A stretch of 6,935 bases of DNA from an uncultured Saprospiraceae bacterium (GTDB lineage: Bacteria; Bacteroidota; Bacteroidia; Chitinophagales; Saprospiraceae): positions 1-6,935 of the forward strand of contig CALDEO010000082.1 of the NCBI GenBank assembly GCA_937942465.1. Direction: 5' to 3'. Under the pieces are notes generated by a model. It was not told the DNA's origin. It made no database searches and saw only the letters and a program-made list of their open reading frames with translations. Shown one piece after another: positions 6,773 through 6,935 of this stretch (positions are counted from its first letter, which is position 1; each line of letters begins with the position of its first letter). Both the position numbers and the translations under genes were made by a program.

Positions 6773-6903
6773 CCTGTAAATCCTAAAATCCTGTGAATCC
6801 TGATTCAGACAGAGCATCACGTATCCTGTCAGAATCAAGATTTTCAAGATTTAAGGATTTTCAAGATTTCTCTAAGCTACCTAGGTACACGACCCACAAA
6901 GGT
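6773..6903. repeat. Array unit 2 (131 bp)
   Basis: The second complete unit, one base longer than unit 1 because of an extra C at the loop edge (around 6825). It contains ATCCT at 6771, 6780, 6788 and 6797 (the first straddling the unit boundary), GATTTTCAAGATT at 6839-6851 and 6856-6868, and the 10-bp palindrome TACCTAGGTA at 6878-6887. Confidence 0.92.
6778..6860. other. Long imperfect hairpin in array unit 2
   Basis: Left arm 6778-6812 and right arm 6826-6860 are complementary at 29 of 35 positions, plus one possible G-U, around a 13-nt loop (6813-6825). The loop-closing seven pairs (CAGACAG with CTGTCAG) contain one mismatch. Mismatches are scattered, so it could fold as RNA or extruded single-stranded DNA. 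No T-run follows, so it is not a standard intrinsic terminator. Confidence 0.7.
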
Positions 6904-6935
6904 CCTGTAAATCCTAAAATCCTATGAATCCTGAT
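6904..6935. repeat. Array unit 3, truncated by the window end
   Basis: The first 32 bp of another copy, matching unit 2 except for A in place of G at 6924. It shows that the array runs past the window and that this copy is much closer to unit 2 than unit 1 is. Confidence 0.9.

Larger units (their letters stand above)
6643..6935. repeat. Tandem array of about 131-bp units, open at the window edge
   Basis: Three consecutive copies begin at 6643, 6773 and 6904 with CCTACAAATCC or CCTGTAAATCC. Unit lengths are 130 and 131 bp; the third is cut after 32 bp. By eye units 1 and 2 differ at about 13 positions plus one 1-nt indel (close to 90% identity). The visible part of unit 3 differs from unit 2 at one of 32 positions, so the first unit is the most diverged, as is common at the edge of a tandem array. 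There is no gene in the array, and a 130/131-bp period does not preserve a reading frame. The repeat is much longer than a CRISPR repeat and lacks unique spacers. Confidence 0.93.

Noticed and set aside
6643..6935. CRISPR array
   Set aside because: The whole 130/131-bp unit repeats with no variable spacers, the unit is far too long for a CRISPR repeat, and no cas gene is nearby.

Overview
The window looks like chromosomal DNA of a Bacteroidota bacterium. The lipoyl synthase is of Bacteroidota type, most starts lack a Shine-Dalgarno sequence, one candidate promoter fits the TAnnTTTG -7 consensus of the phylum, the signal peptides look typical, and base composition is moderately AT-rich. I cannot place it below phylum with confidence. 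Six of the seven genes fall into recognisable families. The seventh, an outer-membrane-type protein, is recognised only by its architecture.

Layout. (1) 20-898 (+): lipA, complete, starting at TTG. (2) 936-1455 (+): a small type II toxin-antitoxin pair, a PF09720-like antitoxin overlapping a RelE/ParE-like toxin by 17 bp. (3) 1464-5622 (-): a tight gene set. In transcription order it holds a TMTC-like membrane glycosyltransferase with TPRs, dprA (6 nt later) and a lipoprotein alkaline phosphatase (13 nt later). This set converges on the toxin gene with only 8 bp between the two stop codons. (4) 5623-5843: a 221-bp divergent intergenic region with a candidate promoter for the rightward gene. 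(5) 5844-6548 (+): a secreted beta-rich protein, probably a small outer-membrane beta-barrel. (6) 6549-6642: a spacer with nothing convincing. (7) 6643-6935: a tandem array of about 131-bp units (two complete, a third cut by the window edge), each able to fold into a long imperfect hairpin.

The genes do not form one pathway. lipA is core cofactor metabolism, dprA belongs to DNA uptake and recombination, the alkaline phosphatase scavenges phosphate outside the cytoplasm, and the TMTC-like protein probably glycosylates exported proteins. The toxin-antitoxin pair looks like a later insertion between two housekeeping blocks. The most unusual element is the structured tandem array. Its units differ by a matched base-pair change in the stem and are built from 8-9-nt sub-iterations on both arms. 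No complete undescribed defence or mobile system is visible, and the array continues beyond the window.
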